In this document: piece after piece, positions 1-8,222 of the stretch | Position numbering within the stretch: the stretch's first letter is position 1 | Layout: the number at the start of each line of letters is the position of its first letter | Assembly (NCBI GenBank): GCA_027618995.1 | Contig: JAQCGO010000015.1 | Coordinates: forward strand, 1 to 52,617 | DNA: 52,617 bases | Direction of reading: 5' to 3' | From: Pseudomonadota bacterium | GTDB lineage: Bacteria > Pseudomonadota > Gammaproteobacteria > Steroidobacterales > Woeseiaceae | Program-made: the position numbers and the translations under genes | Notes under the pieces: generated by a model | What the model saw: the letters and a program-made list of their open reading frames with translations, nothing else | What the model was told of the DNA's origin: nothing | Database searches by the model: none

Positions 1-61
1 GCTGCATTCTAACAACAGGCAGCACTATAGGGTATAGTGCTGCCTGTTGTTAGAATGCAGC
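1..61. repeat. Perfect 29-bp inverted repeat with 3-bp loop at the window edge
   Basis: Bases 1-29 are exactly the reverse complement of bases 33-61, separated by GGG. The palindrome begins at base 1 and ends 25 bases before the nhaC start codon. A perfect foldback beginning exactly at a sequence edge is typical of an assembly or amplification foldback artefact. A genuine terminator or element end is the alternative; there is no T-run after the right arm, which argues against a plus-strand terminator. The sequence upstream of this nhaC copy therefore cannot be trusted. Confidence 0.85.
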
Positions 62-85
62 CACTCTCTCCCCGGAAGTAGATCT

Positions 86-1471
86 ATGAAGGATCCACAA
101 GAACCCGGTTTTCTGCAGTCCATGATCTGTTTCGGCGGGGTCATCGTGACTGTGATCGCCGGGATGCTGTGGCTGGGCATCAGCCTGCATAGCCTGCTGT
201 TGATCGCCCTCGTGTGGGTTGCCGGCCATGCCGCATTGCTTGGCTTTCACTTCCAAGAGATCAAATCCGCAATGATCTCCGGGATCAATAAAGGCCTCGG
301 CGCGATCTTTATCTTTTTTCTAATCGGCGTTCTGATCGCCGCGTTTATCGAAGGCGGGACGATCGGTGGCCTTATCTACTACGGTGTGGACTTACTGCAC
401 CCGGCCATCTTTCTGCCAGCCGGATTCGTGCTGTGCAGCGTCATGTCGCTCGCGACGGGCACGGCATGGGGGGCGATAGGCACGATCGGTGTTGTCCTCA
501 TGGGACTTGGCGGTGCGCTGGGCATTCCACTGCCGCTGGTCGCCGGCATGGTCGTCTCCGGCGCAAGCTTCGGCGACAAGATGTCGCCCGTGTCAGATAC
601 GACCAATCTCGCAGCCATGAGCGCTGACACGGATCTTTACTCTCACATCAAGTCTATGATGTACACAAGCGTCCCTACGTACGTCATTTGCCTGATCATG
701 TTTACATTCGTCGGGTTGAGTTACAGCGGCGAGACACTGTCCGCGCAGGAACTGCTCGAATTAAAGCAACACCTCGCGATTGAATTCGCGATTAGCCCGC
801 TGACTCTGCTGCCGCTGATCGTGCTACTCCTGCTCAGCATCAGGCGAACGCCGGCCGAAGTCAGCATGCTGGGCGGTGTCGCTACCGCAGTAGTGCTAGC
901 CGTCACAATGCAAGATCGAACCGTTACGGAGGTACTGAATAGTCTGCACGTCGGCTATGTCGCTGACACGGGTCTCGAACGTCTCGATGTGCTCCTGAGC
1001 CGTGGCGGTTTAGAAAGCATGATGTGGACGATGTCACTCGCGTTGCTCGCCTTGTCGCTCGGCGGTATCCTCGATCGTGCGGGTTTCGTAAGAGTATTGC
1101 TGAGCGGGCTGCTGAAGCGTATCAAGCGTTCCGCAAGCCTGATCGCGACCACGATTGGCGCTGGCGTCGTCACCAACATGAGCATGGGCGAAGCGTATCT
1201 TTCCATCATCTTCGGCGGGCAGATATTCAAAGACTCTTACGAGGCGCATAATCTCGAGAAACACATGCTCTCCCGGTGCCTGGAAGAAGGCGCCACACTC
1301 AGCACATCGTTAATCCCGTGGACAACTTCCGGAGCGTTTATTACGGGGGTACTGGCCATATCACCGCTGGAATACGCCCCATGGGCTTTCTTTAACTACG
1401 TCAATCCACTGTTGTCCATTGCCCTCGCCTATATGGGCTTTGGAATATTCCGGCAGCGTAGAGACCCATAA
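86..1471 (+). CDS. nhaC: Na+/H+ antiporter, NhaC family (copy 1)
   Basis: Inner-membrane secondary transporter expected to exchange protons for sodium, or an organic solute as in malate/lactate antiporters of this family. About 461 residues, mostly hydrophobic, with the family signature GASFGDKMSPVSDTTN near residues 167-182 and a second conserved stretch SLIPWTTSGAF near the C-terminus. The start at ATG 86 (MKDPQEPGF) is chosen because the paralogue at 41383 begins MKGPQEPGF; an in-frame TTG at 47 lies inside the terminal hairpin and is rejected. By eye most residues are identical to copy 2. A Rieske-oxygenase remnant and an amidohydrolase follow, and copy 2 is likewise followed by an amidohydrolase, so this antiporter may import or exchange a substrate of those enzymes; that is inference. 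Confidence 0.93.
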   Translation: MKDPQEPGFLQSMICFGGVIVTVIAGMLWLGISLHSLLLIALVWVAGHAALLGFHFQEIKSAMISGINKGLGAIFIFFLIGVLIAAFIEGGTIGGLIYYGVDLLHPAIFLPAGFVLCSVMSLATGTAWGAIGTIGVVLMGLGGALGIPLPLVAGMVVSGASFGDKMSPVSDTTNLAAMSADTDLYSHIKSMMYTSVPTYVICLIMFTFVGLSYSGETLSAQELLELKQHLAIEFAISPLTLLPLIVLLLLSIRRTPAEVSMLGGVATAVVLAVTMQDRTVTEVLNSLHVGYVADTGLERLDVLLSRGGLESMMWTMSLALLALSLGGILDRAGFVRVLLSGLLKRIKRSASLIATTIGAGVVTNMSMGEAYLSIIFGGQIFKDSYEAHNLEKHMLSRCLEEGATLSTSLIPWTTSGAFITGVLAISPLEYAPWAFFNYVNPLLSIALAYMGFGIFRQRRDP

Positions 1472-1551
1472 GTCATGACAACTCAGAAGACAAGCCACCC
1501 ACCCATACGGCGAAAGGCCGGTGAGCGCGATAAACTTCTGCGCGATCCGGC

Positions 1552-1716
1552 GCCAGAGTGGCGTTCCTTGAAGATCGTGACGTACAGGAGGCCGTACACA
1601 CTGGGATGCCCAATGAGACTACGCGATACCTCAACCTGAGACTGGATGCGGCATCATTGCAGTTTCGCCGCAAACTCGACGAATTGATCCTCAGAGAGTC
1701 TGACAACTTCCCATAA
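1552..1716 (+). pseudogene. C-terminal remnant of a Rieske-type aromatic-ring oxygenase
   Basis: Reading from 1552 the plus strand encodes AFLEDRDVQEAVHTGMPN, then a stretch around LRLDAASLQFRRKLDELI and a TAA at 1714-1716. The pattern (acidic D..V.EA, then D......RR.L..LI at the extreme C-terminus) resembles the tail of vanillate O-demethylase/phthalate dioxygenase-type alpha subunits. Stops at 1522 and 1531 interrupt the frame upstream and no start codon or catalytic domain remains. The rest of the 1472-1793 gap holds nothing else I recognise. Identification rests on a short tail and is tentative. Confidence 0.4.
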
Positions 1717-1793
1717 CGCCCTTGTCAGCGTGTTCACTCGAACATCGGAGAGACGCACCGCTTACTGCAGGCCCAAGCGATGTGCTTTATGGC

Positions 1794-3209
1794 TTATTGA
1801 ACCACTTCGCCGCTTTCGATAACGGTCTGACGTACTTTATCCGCAAACTCAAGCGCTTCTGCACGGATCTTGTCTTCATCAACGGTTGTCATGGTGCGGT
1901 CTTGCATCAATATTTTGCCATCGACAATGGTGTGTTTCACGTTTGCTGCATTCGCAGAGTAAACCAGCACAGAATAAGGGTTGTAGACTGGCACCATGTT
2001 TGGCGCTTTGGTATCAACAACGATGATATCTGCCAACTTGCCGACCTCTAGCGAACCGAGGGTATCTTCCATATGCAGTGCGCGCGCGGCACCGATGGTC
2101 GCCATTTCAATGACTTTTATTGGTGGCATTGCTGCACGATCTTTGTTTACTAACTTATGGACTTTAGCGACCTGGTTGAACTCATCCATTGTAGAGATGG
2201 TGTTACCAGACATCGGACCATCAGTACCAAGCCCAATGCGCAGGCCTTCTTCCTGCATTTTCATAGCGGGAGAAACACCTTGTGCCGATTTGATGTTTGC
2301 ACTCATGTTGTGGGCAACGCCTACATCATGCTTTTTCAACAATGCAATGTCGCTGTCACTCACGTTAATGACGTGTGCACCAATAAGGTTTGGCGTCAGG
2401 GCGCCAATATCGGCCATGTACTCAACTGGAGACAGGCCGCCACTGCGTTCCGCAATGACCTGATTTTCACGATCAGATTCTGCAAGGTGGATCATTACCG
2501 GCACATCGTATTTCTTCGATAGTTCAGTGATCTTCTGCAGTGTCTCTGTGGTGTTGGTGTAAGGTGCGTGTGGGGCAAATGCCGGTGTAATGCGAGGGTG
2601 GTCTTTATATTTCTGGATGACGTTAACCGCATAGTTTATGCCCTCATCCGCGTTAGCGGCATCGGCAACTGGGAACTCGATAACAGTTTGACCCAGGATG
2701 GCGCGCATACCGATTTCATCAACCGTTTTTGCGACTTCATCTTCGAAGTAGTACATGTCTGCATAGGTGGTCACGCCACCCTTAAGCATTTCGACGTTTC
2801 CTAACTGAGCACCAATACGTACCATGTCGCGAGAAACCAGTTTTTTCTCCAGCGGGAAGATATAGCGGTGTAGACGATCTGGCACATCATCCGCAAGAGA
2901 GCGGAATACTGTCATAGACACGTGTGTGTGCATGTTGATAAGACCCGGCATGACAATATCGCCGTCAGCATCGATAACTTTCTTCGCCTTAAACTCTTTA
3001 AGGTTGCTGCCATCACTTACTGCGAAAATTCTATTTTCTTTAACGGCAACAAGACCATTTTCATAAACGTTCCTGTCTTCATCCATGGTGAGGACAGTGG
3101 CGTTTTTGATTAGCAAGTCGACGTTTTCAGCGGCGACGCTGGTTGCGCCAACAAGCGAGGCGGCCGCAAGCGAGATCGCTATAAGAGTTTTTTTGAACAC
3201 GATAATCAC
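1794..3209 (-). CDS. Exported amidohydrolase of the SAH/MTA-deaminase-like (TRZ/ATZ) type
   Basis: A 471-residue metal-dependent hydrolase with a Sec signal peptide (KK, hydrophobic core, cleavage near VAA-EN, residues 1-28), so probably periplasmic. The amidohydrolase core shows the metal-binding HxH in MPGLINMHTHVSMT, a FRSLADDVP segment typical of S-adenosylhomocysteine/methylthioadenosine deaminases, later His motifs PHAPYT and MIHLAES, and the Asp motif GTDGPMSGN. The family deaminates or dechlorinates purine- or triazine-like rings; the true substrate is unknown. Its composition is visibly more AT-rich than the flanking genes, suggesting separate ancestry. It stands alone, convergent with the nhaC side, and its promoter must lie in 3210-3420, just before the IS21 debris. 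Confidence 0.85.
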   Translation of the reverse strand: MIIVFKKTLIAISLAAASLVGATSVAAENVDLLIKNATVLTMDEDRNVYENGLVAVKENRIFAVSDGSNLKEFKAKKVIDADGDIVMPGLINMHTHVSMTVFRSLADDVPDRLHRYIFPLEKKLVSRDMVRIGAQLGNVEMLKGGVTTYADMYYFEDEVAKTVDEIGMRAILGQTVIEFPVADAANADEGINYAVNVIQKYKDHPRITPAFAPHAPYTNTTETLQKITELSKKYDVPVMIHLAESDRENQVIAERSGGLSPVEYMADIGALTPNLIGAHVINVSDSDIALLKKHDVGVAHNMSANIKSAQGVSPAMKMQEEGLRIGLGTDGPMSGNTISTMDEFNQVAKVHKLVNKDRAAMPPIKVIEMATIGAARALHMEDTLGSLEVGKLADIIVVDTKAPNMVPVYNPYSVLVYSANAANVKHTIVDGKILMQDRTMTTVDEDKIRAEALEFADKVRQTVIESGEVVQ

Positions 3210-3545
3210 CAGACATCAATGAAATTGCGCGGAAGATACCTAATAGCAATGTATTGAATATCAGTATTGCACACTCTGATTACAACCCGTTAGCATGGTC
3301 ACTGTATTGGCGGGTGGTAAGTGAAGAGAATGGTCCCGAACGGTGTCGGATCTTAGCGACAATTGTGATCAACAGCCCTTCGCTGTGACTGGCGTGCAAC
3401 AGGCTTGGCAGCCCCGGCGGCCACCCAAAATCCCCCAGTTGTGGCCACCTGAAAATCCCCCATCTATGAGCTGAGCCGGCAGTCGCCGGCACCGCTAGCG
3501 GCGGGACGTTTACGCTGCTCCCCTTTTGCCTGGGGAGTTGAGGAG

Positions 3546-3662
3546 TTGAACGTCTTGAAGTCGCATTTACGGATCACCATCGAAACGCTGCTGGCCAAGG
3601 GTGTCAGCCAGCACGATATCGCGCGCCGCACCGGGGTTGATCGCAAGACGATCCGCCGATAT
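3546..3662 (+). pseudogene. istA: IstA N-terminal fragment (IS21-family transposase)
   Basis: Encodes MNVLKSHLRITIETLLAKG followed by VSQHDIARRTGVDRKTIRRY, the N-terminal helix-turn-helix of an IS21-type transposase. The homology stops near base 3662, at the third AAAATCCCCCA repeat, and the frame then runs into DNA belonging to the oppositely oriented fragment. The DDE catalytic domain is absent, so this is a non-functional fragment. Confidence 0.65.
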
Positions 3663-3740
3663 CAGTCAAAATCCCCCATGGCCACCGGCTCGGCGGTGGA
3701 GGACGGTGAAAATCCCCATATTTGTCCCAGTTGCTTGAAG

Positions 3741-4004
3741 ACGGACAAGCTCCTCGAACACCGTCTTTGCCTGCAATCCCCCGTCCCGCTCGAGCAGCGC
3801 CTTGACCTCCGGCCAGACCGCGTCAAACGGATCTCTCCGCGTCCGCCAGTCATGCGCCGTCTTGAGCTCGTTCGGCAGCTTCCCGGCGCGACGATACCGA
3901 CGTGCCGTCGGCTCGCTCATCCCCGCCTTGGCAGCCGCCGCCGACAGCGGCAACCCCTTCTTGATCAACGACATCAATAGCCTCACTTGTTGGTCAGTTG
4001 TCAT
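3741..4004 (-). pseudogene. istA: IstA N-terminal fragment of a second IS21-type element
   Basis: Starts at ATG 4004 with MTTDQQVRLLMSLIKKGLPL and continues through an HTH (AAKAGMSEPTARRYRRAG) and the usual linker PEVKALLERDGGLQAKTVFE. Recognisable IstA sequence ends near 3741, after which the frame reads through terminal-repeat DNA to a stop at 3666. It differs from the plus-strand fragment in sequence and repeat type, so the two come from different elements. Confidence 0.7.
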
Positions 4005-4104
4005 CGCCCCCTCCTTCCGGAGGAGGAACCTACCCGACCCGTCGAGACTTAAAACCGAAAAATCTAATTGTCGTTACCCGAAAGTTCTAATTTTCGCTGA
4101 CCAG

Positions 4105-4118
4105 TGATAAGCTAAAAC
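4105..4118. promoter_or_regulatory. Half of a TetR-type operator, left arm apparently lost to the IS21 end
   Basis: TGATAAGCTAAAAC here matches TGATAAACTAAAAT at 12560-12573 (the right arm and flank of the palindrome before tetR) at 12 of 14 positions. The expected left arm TTATCA is missing and is replaced by the IS21-type end GCTGACCA. The site lies about 45 bases upstream of dctP. That this was once a complete operator is inference. Confidence 0.45.
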
Positions 4119-4159
4119 TCAGGTTTGTACTGGTATCACGACACTTTCGCCGGGGTAAA

Positions 4160-5233
4160 ATGTTGACTCGACAGTTGGCAATTGCAGTAATTGCGCTGCT
4201 CGGCCTCATTGCGACCGGATGTTCTGATTCGAAGACCGTTAACTTGAGAATAGGTGCGGGTCATCCTGCCGGCCCGGCAGTGTACGCGACGCAAATGCGC
4301 GACTTTTTCGTGCCTGAAGTCACTCGGCGCGTGGCTGCTGAGACCGACTATGAAATCAATTTCATCGAAGGCTATGGCGGCTCGATCGCCAAAGTTGCCG
4401 AAACTCTTGAGGCCGTCCAAAGCGGTATCCTGGACATCGGTGCCTATTGCGTCTGCTTTGAGCCGTCAAAGCTCTTCTTGCATAACTTTTCTTACTTCGT
4501 CCCGTTTGGGCCACGCGACTCCGCGCAGGCGATTCAAGTTGCGCGGAGGATTTACGACACGCACCCCTGGCTATATGAACAACTGAGCCAAAACTACAAA
4601 CAGGAATTGCTGGCACTAAACGGATGGGACAATTATCATCTCGGAACCGTCATGCCGTGGCATTCGATTGACGAGTTGCAAGGCGTCAAGATTGCCGGCG
4701 CAGGACCTAATTTGCCGTGGCTCGAGTTTGCAGGGGCCGTGCCCGTCCAATCCGTATTGCCCGACGGTTATCTTTCCATGCAAACCGGCGTTTATTCGGG
4801 ATGGCTGATGTTTCCGTCCGCCTACTACAGCTTCAAGTTTCACGAACCCGCGCCCAACTACACCCTGGTAAATTTCGGCGCGGTTGGCGGCGCTGTCGTT
4901 CTCACCGCTAACAAAGACGCGATGGCCGCGTTGCCCATTGACGTTCAGGAAATCATTCGTGAAGTTGGTCGCGACTATGAACGAGTAGCCTCCGTAGCAC
5001 TTAATGAAGGCCAGAAGCTTGGTTTGAAGAATCTCGAAGAGGCGGGCACATACATACGCACATTGCCCGACTCGGTACGCAAGGAATGGGCTGAATCGCT
5101 GGCCGGATTTCCGAATCAAATGGCGAAGGATGCCGATGCTCGCGACATGCCAGGTTCAGAAATCATTCGCGATTACATCGAAGCAGTATCACAGAGTGGA
5201 CATGAGTGGCCGGCCAATTACGAAATAGAATAA
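4160..5233 (+). CDS. dctP: TRAP transporter solute-binding lipoprotein, DctP family
   Basis: A 357-residue binding protein with a lipoprotein signal (hydrophobic core, lipobox LIATGC, Cys about residue 21), so membrane-anchored in the periplasm. The mature part has the DctP layout: RIGAGHPAGPAVY strand, GGSIAKVAETLEAVQSG helix, the hinge HSIDELQGVKIAGAG, and a C-terminal helical region. It captures an acidic small molecule for the membrane proteins encoded at 10744 and 11226. Binding protein and permeases sit at opposite ends of the operon with five enzyme genes between them, so the enzymes probably process the imported ligand. A GGGG run lies a few bases upstream of the ATG. The ligand cannot be read from the sequence. 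Confidence 0.9.
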   Translation: MLTRQLAIAVIALLGLIATGCSDSKTVNLRIGAGHPAGPAVYATQMRDFFVPEVTRRVAAETDYEINFIEGYGGSIAKVAETLEAVQSGILDIGAYCVCFEPSKLFLHNFSYFVPFGPRDSAQAIQVARRIYDTHPWLYEQLSQNYKQELLALNGWDNYHLGTVMPWHSIDELQGVKIAGAGPNLPWLEFAGAVPVQSVLPDGYLSMQTGVYSGWLMFPSAYYSFKFHEPAPNYTLVNFGAVGGAVVLTANKDAMAALPIDVQEIIREVGRDYERVASVALNEGQKLGLKNLEEAGTYIRTLPDSVRKEWAESLAGFPNQMAKDADARDMPGSEIIRDYIEAVSQSGHEWPANYEIE

Positions 5234-5251
5234 TCAGATGCTAGAAACCCT

Positions 5252-6217
5252 ATGACAAACCCGCGTATTGCAGTCGCCGACTCTGTGTTCCCGAGTCTGG
5301 ATCCGGCAATGGAAATTTTTTCGGAGCTTGATGCAACGGTCACGCTTGCAGAAAACTCAACGCCCGAGGCGATTATTGAAGCTGCACGAGATGCCGATGC
5401 CCTGATGGTGACGTTTGCGCAGATCACGAGCGAAGTAATCGGAAAACTCAAGAATTGTCGTGCAATCGGTCGTTTCGGGATTGGCGTCGACAACATCGAC
5501 ATTGACGCCGCGACCAAAGCGGGAATACAAGTGTGTTATGTCCCGGATTATTGTCTTGATGAAGTTTCCGACCACGCGCTGGCGTTACTGATGAGTCTTG
5601 CGCGCAAAATCACCTACAGCAACGCACTGGTACAGTCGGGCCGTTGGGAGGGTAAGGCAGCCGCGCCACTATGGCGCCTGCGGGGACGAACACTGGGGCT
5701 GGTCGGCTTAGGCAAGATTCCACAGACATTGACGCCCAAGGCCAAAGCGCTAGGGTTGAATGTTGTTGCCTATGATCCATACGTTTCGAAGGACGTTGCT
5801 GCGGCACTCGACGTGCAACTGCTTTCTTTCGATGAACTGCTCGCAACGTCCGATTACATCTCACTGCATGCGCCGCTCACCAAGGAAACAACAAACCTCT
5901 TTGATGCAGATGCGTTTGCGAAAACAAAACCCGAAGCCTTGCTCATCAATACCGCCCGCGGGCCTATTATCGATGAACAGGCAATGGCCAACGCCTTGGA
6001 TGCCGGTCGCATATCCGGCGCGGGACTTGATGTGATGCCGAATGAGCCGCCGTCAGCGGACTGTCCGTTATTGAATCGCGACAATGTCATTTTAACTCCG
6101 CACACGGCCTACTACTCTGAAGATGCCCTGTTCGACCTGCAAACCAAGGCAGCAAGAGATGTTGTGAGTGTGTTAAGCGGCGAAGCGCCGGTTTACCCAT
6201 TCAATCAGCTCATCTGA
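5252..6217 (+). CDS. D-isomer-specific 2-hydroxyacid dehydrogenase (CtBP-like)
   Basis: A 321-residue NAD(P)-dependent enzyme interconverting a 2-hydroxyacid and a 2-oxoacid in the cytoplasm. Signatures: GRFGIGVDNIDIDAA, the Rossmann stretch LGLVGLGKIPQT, LLINTARGPIIDE with the substrate Arg, the Glu in LDVMPNEPP and the catalytic His in ILTPHTAYY. The third Gly of GxGxxG is Pro (GLGKIP), a variant I associate with bacterial CtBP-like members. It follows dctP by 18 bases and precedes the alcohol dehydrogenase by 18, so co-transcription is likely. Length is normal for the family (about 310-340). Confidence 0.9.
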   Translation: MTNPRIAVADSVFPSLDPAMEIFSELDATVTLAENSTPEAIIEAARDADALMVTFAQITSEVIGKLKNCRAIGRFGIGVDNIDIDAATKAGIQVCYVPDYCLDEVSDHALALLMSLARKITYSNALVQSGRWEGKAAAPLWRLRGRTLGLVGLGKIPQTLTPKAKALGLNVVAYDPYVSKDVAAALDVQLLSFDELLATSDYISLHAPLTKETTNLFDADAFAKTKPEALLINTARGPIIDEQAMANALDAGRISGAGLDVMPNEPPSADCPLLNRDNVILTPHTAYYSEDALFDLQTKAARDVVSVLSGEAPVYPFNQLI

Positions 6218-6235
6218 GAGCAAGGTAGTCAGTCG

Positions 6236-7252
6236 ATGAACGCAATGCTCCTCAATGCGCCATTTAAATTGAGTCCAGGCGATGTTGACGATGCCGTTGC
6301 CGGTGACGGCGAAACATTAGTTCGTGTTACCCACTCCGGGGTCTGCGGCACCGATCTGAAGATTTACAACGGCAGTATTCCGGTCGAATACCCGCGAATC
6401 ATGGGCCACGAGTTGATTGGCGAAATAGCCAACGTTGGAGCCGCTATCGGTGTTGATGTAGGAACGCGCGTCATCGTCGATCCTGTCGTCAATTGCGGCG
6501 ACTGTGAGGATTGCCGGACCGGGCATGAAAATCTTTGCAGAAACGGTTCTCTCCTCGGTCGCGATCGGGATGGGGGATTCTCCGACTTGATGGCAGTGCC
6601 TGCTGAAGCGATTATCGCCCTGCCTAGTAGCATCAGCAACGAATCTGCGCCGCTAGTTCAAGTCATGACAACCTGCGAACACGCGCAACAACGTGCACGC
6701 GTCACGTCGGGCGAGTCGGTTGTCGTTATCGGCCTGGGAGTTTCAGGCCAGTTGCACATTCAACTGGCGAAGGCCAGAGGTGCGCACCCCATTATCGGCA
6801 TCACTGGGAGTCCGGTACGACGCGAAATGGCTCAACAATATGGCGCGGACTACACACTTGCCGCTGGCAATAATGCCGCCGACGAAGTTCATAAACTTAC
6901 CGGTGGTCGCGGAGTCGATCTGGTTATCGATTGTGCAGGTGCCGCGTCGACACTTGCTCAAAGCATCGACATTGCGCGCCCTGGCGGACGCCTCTTGCTC
7001 TTTGGCATCTATACGTTCAGGGAAGCTGCGCTGCCGTTTTATCAGCTCTACTACAAAGAACTCACAATTATCAATTCACGCGCAGCAACACGTGCAGACT
7101 TTCAAACCTGCATTGACCTCGTCTGCAATGGGCACGTCGAACTCGACGCCATGATCAGCGACGTTTTGCCGCTAACTGATCTTGAAAAGGCCATCACTAT
7201 GCTTGACCAGCGAGATGATCACCGCATGAAGGTTACTTTGAATCACACTTGA
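6236..7252 (+). CDS. Zinc-dependent medium-chain alcohol dehydrogenase
   Basis: A 338-residue MDR-family oxidoreductase. GVCGTDLK and GHELIGE carry the catalytic zinc Cys and His; the structural zinc loop is NCGDCEDCRTGHENLC with four Cys. The nucleotide-binding segment VVVIGLGVSGQLHIQLAKA is complete. Probable role: NAD(P)-linked oxidation of a secondary alcohol or polyol intermediate of the same pathway (threonine- or sorbitol-dehydrogenase-like subgroup). It lies between the 2-hydroxyacid dehydrogenase and the FAH gene in the same direction, and its end is followed within 15 bases by the TTATCA palindrome. Confidence 0.92.
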   Translation: MNAMLLNAPFKLSPGDVDDAVAGDGETLVRVTHSGVCGTDLKIYNGSIPVEYPRIMGHELIGEIANVGAAIGVDVGTRVIVDPVVNCGDCEDCRTGHENLCRNGSLLGRDRDGGFSDLMAVPAEAIIALPSSISNESAPLVQVMTTCEHAQQRARVTSGESVVVIGLGVSGQLHIQLAKARGAHPIIGITGSPVRREMAQQYGADYTLAAGNNAADEVHKLTGGRGVDLVIDCAGAASTLAQSIDIARPGGRLLLFGIYTFREAALPFYQLYYKELTIINSRAATRADFQTCIDLVCNGHVELDAMISDVLPLTDLEKAITMLDQRDDHRMKVTLNHT

Positions 7253-7265
7253 TTGGACTTTTTAG

Positions 7266-7279
7266 TTATCAGTTGATAA
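7266..7279. promoter_or_regulatory. Palindromic operator TTATCA-GT-TGATAA
   Basis: TTATCAGTTGATAA is a perfect 6-2-6 inverted repeat, symmetric one step further as TA-N-TTATCA...TGATAA-N-TA. The same architecture occurs at 12552-12565 before tetR. It lies in the 92-base gap between the alcohol dehydrogenase and FAH genes, 65 bases before the FAH start, suggesting a second regulated promoter inside the operon. Assignment to the TetR protein is inference from proximity. Confidence 0.6.
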
Positions 7280-7344
7280 ATAACAGGAGTACAATAGTTC
7301 TCTTCCGGGCGACAACTTTCACCCGTCATCGAGATATAAAAACA

Positions 7345-8196
7345 ATGAAACTCGCAAGGATTGGCCCGCCCGGATCTGAGCAGCCTGCGCTGGTCGGCGA
7401 CGATGGACAAATTAGAAGTCTCGCCGGTGTTGCCGACGACATTTCAGGTTATTGGCTGTCGCCCGAAGGCCTCGATCGGCTGCGCGCGATCGACCCCGAA
7501 ACGCTGCCAGTGTTGCCACCTGATGCACGTTACGGCGCCTGCGTCGGCTCTGTGTCGAAAATTGTCTGCATCGGCCTGAACTACGCCGATCATGCCAAGG
7601 AGGCGGGCATGGACGTGCCCGCCGAACCAATTCTTTTCATGAAAGCCACCAGTGCAATCTGTGGCCCGAACGACGACATCATTATTCCCAAGAATGCCGA
7701 GAAGACCGACTGGGAGGTCGAGCTAGGCGTCGTTATAGGGTCAGCCGCGTCGCACGTGACTCTGGAAGATGCGAGCGACTATATCGCCGGATATTGTGTC
7801 GTGAATGATCTCAGTGAACGGGCGTTTCAGCTGGAGGGAACTGGCCAGTGGGTCAAAGGCAAAAGCGCCGACACGTTCGGGCCCATTGGACCGTGGCTGG
7901 TAAGCAAGGACGAAATCGACGATGTACAGAATCTCGATATGTGGTTGAAGTTAAACGGTAAACTAATGCAAAGCAGTAATACAAAGCAAATGATCTTCAG
8001 CGTTAACGAACTGGTCAGTTTTGTCAGTCGCTATATGACGCTTCTACCGGGCGACGTCATCGCAACAGGAACTCCGTTCGGTGTCGGACTCGGGCTTGAT
8101 CCACCGTTATTTCTTAAAGCAGGCGACCGTATGGAACTGGGCGTCGACGGCCTGGGGCAACAAAATCAAAAAGCCGTGACCTGGCCCGGTCGATAA
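7345..8196 (+). CDS. Fumarylacetoacetate hydrolase (FAH) family protein
   Basis: About 283 residues from ATG 7345 (MKLARIG). An earlier in-frame ATG at 7249 would translate through the operator palindrome and is rejected. FAH-fold signature: KIVCIGLNYADHAKEAG, then the metal ligands in DWEVELGVVIG (Glu-x-Glu) and VVNDLSERAFQ (Asp), and the C-terminal GDVIATGTPFGVG. Members hydrolyse C-C bonds of acylpyruvates, hydrate 2-oxo-pent-4-enoates or act as lyases, usually late in aromatic, sugar-acid or ureide breakdown. Next to a 2-hydroxyacid dehydrogenase, a 2-oxoacid intermediate is plausible. The substrate is not determinable. Confidence 0.9.
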   Translation: MKLARIGPPGSEQPALVGDDGQIRSLAGVADDISGYWLSPEGLDRLRAIDPETLPVLPPDARYGACVGSVSKIVCIGLNYADHAKEAGMDVPAEPILFMKATSAICGPNDDIIIPKNAEKTDWEVELGVVIGSAASHVTLEDASDYIAGYCVVNDLSERAFQLEGTGQWVKGKSADTFGPIGPWLVSKDEIDDVQNLDMWLKLNGKLMQSSNTKQMIFSVNELVSFVSRYMTLLPGDVIATGTPFGVGLGLDPPLFLKAGDRMELGVDGLGQQNQKAVTWPGR

Positions 8197-8222
8197 AAGG
8201 CTCAATCACTTAGGAGAAGCTT

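Larger units (their letters stand above)
3427..4103. mobile_element. Nested, deleted IS21-family remnants
   Basis: Contains two N-terminal istA fragments facing each other and clustered subterminal repeats. AAAATCCCCCA occurs at 3427-3437, 3452-3462 and 3668-3678, with AAAATCCCCA at 3709-3718. TCTAATTGTCG and TCTAATTTTCG occur near 4060 and 4086. Multiple short repeats at the ends are typical of IS21. The two repeat sets differ, so at least two different IS21-type elements are represented. No istB and no catalytic part of istA is present, so the element is dead. The right end appears to be ...GCTGACCA at 4103, directly against the control region of the TRAP operon. Confidence 0.7.

Noticed and set aside
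3427..3718. Repeated AAAATCCCCCA as a CRISPR-like array
   Set aside because: The repeats are only 11 bases with irregular spacing and lie at IS21-type ends, where clustered terminal repeats are normal.
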